Shown here in pieces: positions 5,379-7,087 of a stretch of 7,087 nucleotides of DNA; positions within the stretch are counted from its first letter, which is position 1; the number at the start of each line of letters is the position of its first letter. The stretch is from Chloroflexota bacterium (GTDB lineage: Bacteria > Chloroflexota > Anaerolineae > Caldilineales > Caldilineaceae). The stretch is from contig JACQGT010000341.1 of assembly GCA_016199425.1 (NCBI GenBank), positions 1 to 7,087 on the forward strand. Direction: 5' to 3'. The translations under genes and the position numbers were made by a program. The notes under the pieces were generated by a model. It was not told the origin of the DNA. It saw nothing but the letters and a program-made list of their open reading frames with translations, and ran no database searches.

Positions 5379-5407
5379 TTGACATATCTGTTTGCCCGTG
5401 CTATAGT
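5379..5407 (+). promoter_or_regulatory. near-consensus promoter of the arsR-type gene
   Basis: -35 TTGACA (5379-5384), a 17-bp spacer, and -10 TATAGT (5402-5407): 11 of 12 consensus bases. The expected start point, 6 to 8 nt after the -10, falls at about 5413-5415, which is the A of the ATG. The mRNA is therefore probably leaderless. Confidence 0.85.
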
Positions 5408-5423
5408 TAGCCGTATGCCTAAC
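5406..5423. promoter_or_regulatory. candidate operator for the ArsR-family regulator
   Basis: An 18-bp imperfect dyad, gttag at 5406-5410 facing ctaac at 5419-5423, covers the end of the -10 box, the start point and the start codon. A further atagttag at 5368-5375 repeats the sequence at 5403-5410, exactly 35 bp upstream, so GTTAG half-sites bracket the promoter. ArsR-family repressors commonly bind such dyads over their own promoters. Binding here is inferred. Confidence 0.5.
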
Positions 5424-5759
5424 CAATCCTACCATCTGGACAAAATTTTTCATGCCCTGGCCGACCCTACACGGCGGTCGGTCATGGAACGGCTGTGCAG
5501 AGGACCTGCGTCGGTGGGCGAATTGGCGCGGCCTTTCGATATGGCGCTGCCTTCCTTCCTGCAACACTTGAAAGTGCTGGAACAGAGTGGCTTGCTGCGT
5601 TCCCACAAAGTGGGGCGGGTGCGCACCTGCCAGATGGAACCCCAGGCGCTGGAGATGACGGAACGTTGGCTGGTGGAGCAACGCACCCTTTGGGAGCGAC
5701 GCCTCGACCGGCTTGACGATTATTTAATCGATCTGATCAACAAGGAGAAAGAGCAGTGA
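5415..5759 (+). CDS. ArsR-family winged-helix transcriptional regulator
   Basis: A 114-residue protein starting MPNQSYHLDKIFHALADPTR, the classic ArsR/SmtB opening. The helix-turn-helix follows: SVGELARPFDMALPSFLQHL (33-52) with the recognition helix continuing LKVLEQSGLLRS, then the beta wing HKVGRVRTCQMEP (65-77) and a long C-terminal helix. No metal-binding ELCVC motif is present; the only cysteines are C28 and C72, so metal sensing is unlikely. ATG 5415 is preferred over an upstream in-frame TTG at 5379, which is really part of the -35 box. There is no Shine-Dalgarno because the transcript seems leaderless. The gene overlaps a SRPBCC-domain gene by 4 nt. ArsR regulators without metal sites are often paired with SRPBCC/AHSA1 genes in bacteria. 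Probably an autorepressor of this small operon, and possibly of the divergent permease. Confidence 0.93.
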   Translation: MPNQSYHLDKIFHALADPTRRSVMERLCRGPASVGELARPFDMALPSFLQHLKVLEQSGLLRSHKVGRVRTCQMEPQALEMTERWLVEQRTLWERRLDRLDDYLIDLINKEKEQ

Positions 5760-6241
5760 GCCGAGCAAACTACGATCAATTCAACCCCCAAACCGATCTC
5801 GTCCTGGAGCGCGTCATCGACGTTCCGCGGGAACTGGTGTGGGCGGCGTGGACCCAGCCAGAGCATCTCAAAAAATGGTTTGCCCCTGCGCCCTGGACTG
5901 TATCCGAGTGTGAAATCGATCTGCGTCCGGGCGGGATGTGTCGCACTGTCATGCGTTCCCCGGAGGGGCAGGACTTTCCCAACACCGGCTGCTACCTGGA
6001 ACTGATTGAAAACGAAAAAATCGTCTTCACCGACGCGCTGGCTCCTGGCTATCGACCTGCCGAAAATCCGTTTTTCACAGCAGCCATTACCTTTGAAGCG
6101 CATGGGGAAGGGACGAAGTACACCGCCAGGGTCATGCACAAAGACGAAGCGGGGCGAAAGACCCACGAGGAGATGGGCTTTCATGCCGGTTGGGGTCAAT
6201 GCCTTGACCAGCTCGTGGCCCTGGTCAAGGCGGGCCTGTAG
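5756..6241 (+). CDS. SRPBCC/AHSA1-domain protein
   Basis: A 161-residue single-domain protein of the START/Bet v1-like fold, AHSA1 branch (bacterial relatives of the Hsp90 activator C-terminal domain). Typical marks: LVLERVIDVPRELVWAAWTQ followed by HLKKWFAPAPW (the first strand and helices), the D-RPGG turn (EIDLRPGGMCR), the strand pairs around YLELIENEKIVFTD, and the amphipathic C-terminal helix GFHAGWGQCLDQLVALV that closes the hydrophobic cavity. Start is GTG 5756, which overlaps the upstream TGA as GTGA and has AAGGAG (5742-5747) 8 nt ahead, so translation is coupled to the arsR-type gene. Such proteins bind small hydrophobic ligands; no ligand or reaction is established for this pairing. 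It may handle or sense the compound to which the ArsR partner responds (inference). Confidence 0.92.
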   Translation: MSRANYDQFNPQTDLVLERVIDVPRELVWAAWTQPEHLKKWFAPAPWTVSECEIDLRPGGMCRTVMRSPEGQDFPNTGCYLELIENEKIVFTDALAPGYRPAENPFFTAAITFEAHGEGTKYTARVMHKDEAGRKTHEEMGFHAGWGQCLDQLVALVKAGL

Positions 6242-6300
6242 AAAAAAAGGATGTGGACGATTGGACTGAGGGAGAAAGAGGGGAAGCGTTGGCAGTGACA

Positions 6301-6816
6301 ATGGGTGCCGATCCCGGAACCTATGCCCTCGTATTGGAATGTCCGAAGCGACAGACTGTGCAGATAGGCCGCTGGCGCGAAATCGAGACAGAGCCGGGCT
6401 ATTACGTCTACGTCGGCAGCGCCTTTGGGCCTGGCGGGGTGCGGGCGCGAGTCGCGCGCCATTTTCGCACGGCCAAGAGCAACCACTGGCACATCGACTA
6501 TCTGCGCGCACACCTGACTCCCCTGGGGGTCTGGGTCAGCCATGCGCCCGTCCGCCTGGAACATCGCTGGGCCGGCAGGCTGGAGGCAGCGGAGGGCTTC
6601 ATATCGCTGCCGGGCTTCGGTTGTAGTGACTGCCGCTGCAACGCCCATCTGTTTCAGACGCACACAGGGCAAGGACTCGAACGGCTGCTGGGCGACGATC
6701 AGACGGAGTTGGTCTGGTGGCCGTTCACAGACGAGCCGTTCCTATTCCCATCCCCCGTTCCCTCGTGCAGCGCGGCGCAAACATCCCAGCAGTTCCTGCT
6801 CCCTACCGGTCCGTGA
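6301..6816 (+). CDS. DUF123 protein (GIY-YIG-like nuclease fold)
   Basis: Carries the full DUF123 signature: GTYALVLE (6-13) as first strand, then GYYVYVGSAFGPGGVRARVARH (33-54) containing the GIY-YIG-like core and conserved Arg, NHWHIDYLR (61-69), a Glu-rich helix, and the Cys-rich end GFGCSDCRCNAHLF (105-118). In archaea this domain stands alone or is fused to endonuclease III; it is related to GIY-YIG nucleases, but its activity is poorly defined. The domain ends near residue 145; the last 25 or so residues, rich in Pro, Ser and Gln, look disordered and unlike the family. ATG 6301 places the domain at the usual distance from the N-terminus. GTG 6295 and GTG 6253 are in-frame alternatives; GAGGGG at 6278-6283 would serve GTG 6295 best. 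It follows the SRPBCC gene by 59 bp and may share its transcript. Confidence 0.85.
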   Translation: MGADPGTYALVLECPKRQTVQIGRWREIETEPGYYVYVGSAFGPGGVRARVARHFRTAKSNHWHIDYLRAHLTPLGVWVSHAPVRLEHRWAGRLEAAEGFISLPGFGCSDCRCNAHLFQTHTGQGLERLLGDDQTELVWWPFTDEPFLFPSPVPSCSAAQTSQQFLLPTGP

Positions 6817-6847
6817 CTGGCGGCGGTTGCCCACTAGACGCCGCCGG
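6817..6847. terminator. GC-rich hairpin between convergent genes
   Basis: Immediately after the DUF123 stop, ggcggcg (6819-6825) pairs with cgccgcc (6839-6845), extended by a G-T and a C-G pair (6817-6818 with 6846-6847), around a 13-nt loop. It lies in the 62-bp gap between two convergent genes, where a shared terminator is expected. No T-run follows on either strand, so termination may need Rho or may occur elsewhere. Confidence 0.5.
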
Positions 6848-6878
6848 GTCACAGACTGTATTTACGCCGTCGTCTACT

Positions 6879-7087
6879 CTACTCCTCCCACCGTCGATCC
6901 GTAATCGAATAGCCCCCATCCACCACCAGCGTCGTGGCGGTGACGAAATCCGAGGCGGGCGAGGCCAGGAAGATGGCCGCGCCGGCCAGGTCGTCGGGCG
7001 TGCCCAAACGACGGGCCGGGGTCTTGTGGCGGATTTCGTCGCCCAGGGGACCGTCGAGGATCGCCCGGTTGAGGTCGGTCTTGTGCC
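6879..7087 (-). CDS. short-chain dehydrogenase/reductase, C-terminal fragment
   Basis: The last 68 residues of an SDR-family NAD(P)-dependent oxidoreductase; the rest, with the cofactor site and catalytic Ser-Tyr-Lys, lies beyond the right edge. The frame runs from the edge (first whole codon at 7085) to TAG at 6879-6881. It shows the substrate-loop end HKTDLNRAILDG, then TPARRLGTPDDLAGAAIFLA and the hallmark ending SDFVTATTLVVDGGYS, where classical SDRs close their last strand. The TDLN segment together with the PAR-LG-P-DLAGAA pattern recalls gluconate 5-dehydrogenase and KduD-type sugar acid dehydrogenases, but the specificity cannot be fixed from this part. It converges on the DUF123 gene and is probably unrelated to it. 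Confidence 0.93.
   Translation of the reverse strand, partial: HKTDLNRAILDGPLGDEIRHKTPARRLGTPDDLAGAAIFLASPASDFVTATTLVVDGGYSITDRRWEE

Noticed and set aside
4229..5382. Long open frames antisense to or in another frame of the MFS permease (up to 379 codons)
   Set aside because: They are compositional shadows of a GC-rich gene; their translations are low in hydrophobic order and lack domains, whereas the chosen frame gives 12 membrane helices.
5720..6672. Minus-strand open frames opposite the SRPBCC and DUF123 genes
   Set aside because: Both plus-strand genes have clear family signatures and coupled starts; the antisense translations show none.

Overview
The window is about 7.1 kb of moderately GC-rich bacterial DNA. 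No ribosomal or other marker gene is present, so taxonomy is only an inference. The mix of genes (gas vesicle GvpA plus a repeat GvpC-like protein, a soluble PAS histidine kinase with two response regulators, an ArsR/SRPBCC pair and a stand-alone DUF123 GIY-YIG-like protein) and the low-complexity intergenic repeats would fit a Chloroflexota-type filamentous or planktonic bacterium. Other phyla are not excluded.

Left half (1-3661, all genes on the minus strand, transcribed right to left). A cytoplasmic PAS-PAS histidine kinase (2177-3661) overlaps by 4 nt a single-domain response regulator (1764-2180). A 141-bp fold-back element (1642-1782) follows and supplies the last codons and the stop of that regulator. 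Next come an OmpR/PhoB-type response regulator (886-1623), the gas vesicle shell protein gvpA (528-743), and a gvpC-like gene (1-401, running off the left edge) built of 40-residue repeats whose two full copies are 118/120 identical as DNA. A near-consensus promoter (3714-3742), preceded by three 10-bp direct repeats, lies upstream of the kinase. A second set of direct repeats, with an 11-bp period, lies in front of gvpA. The simplest reading is a dedicated two-component circuit controlling buoyancy: the kinase senses an intracellular cue through its PAS domains, the OmpR-type regulator binds the repeats ahead of gvpA, and GvpC-like reinforces the GvpA shell. The regulatory link is inferred from layout, not shown.

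Middle (3662-5414). The 338-bp stretch 3662-3999 has no gene; it holds the kinase promoter, the 10-bp repeats and a perfect 16-bp inverted repeat built of heptamers. A 12-helix MFS permease (4000-5277, minus, apparent TTG start) follows. It is divergent from the next unit across a 137-bp regulatory region with back-to-back promoters and several dyads.

Right part (5415-7087). An ArsR-family repressor, whose consensus promoter implies a leaderless mRNA, overlaps by 4 nt a SRPBCC/AHSA1-domain gene. A DUF123 protein follows on the same strand. The window ends with the C-terminal 68 residues of a short-chain dehydrogenase/reductase on the opposite strand, convergent with DUF123 across a GC-rich hairpin.
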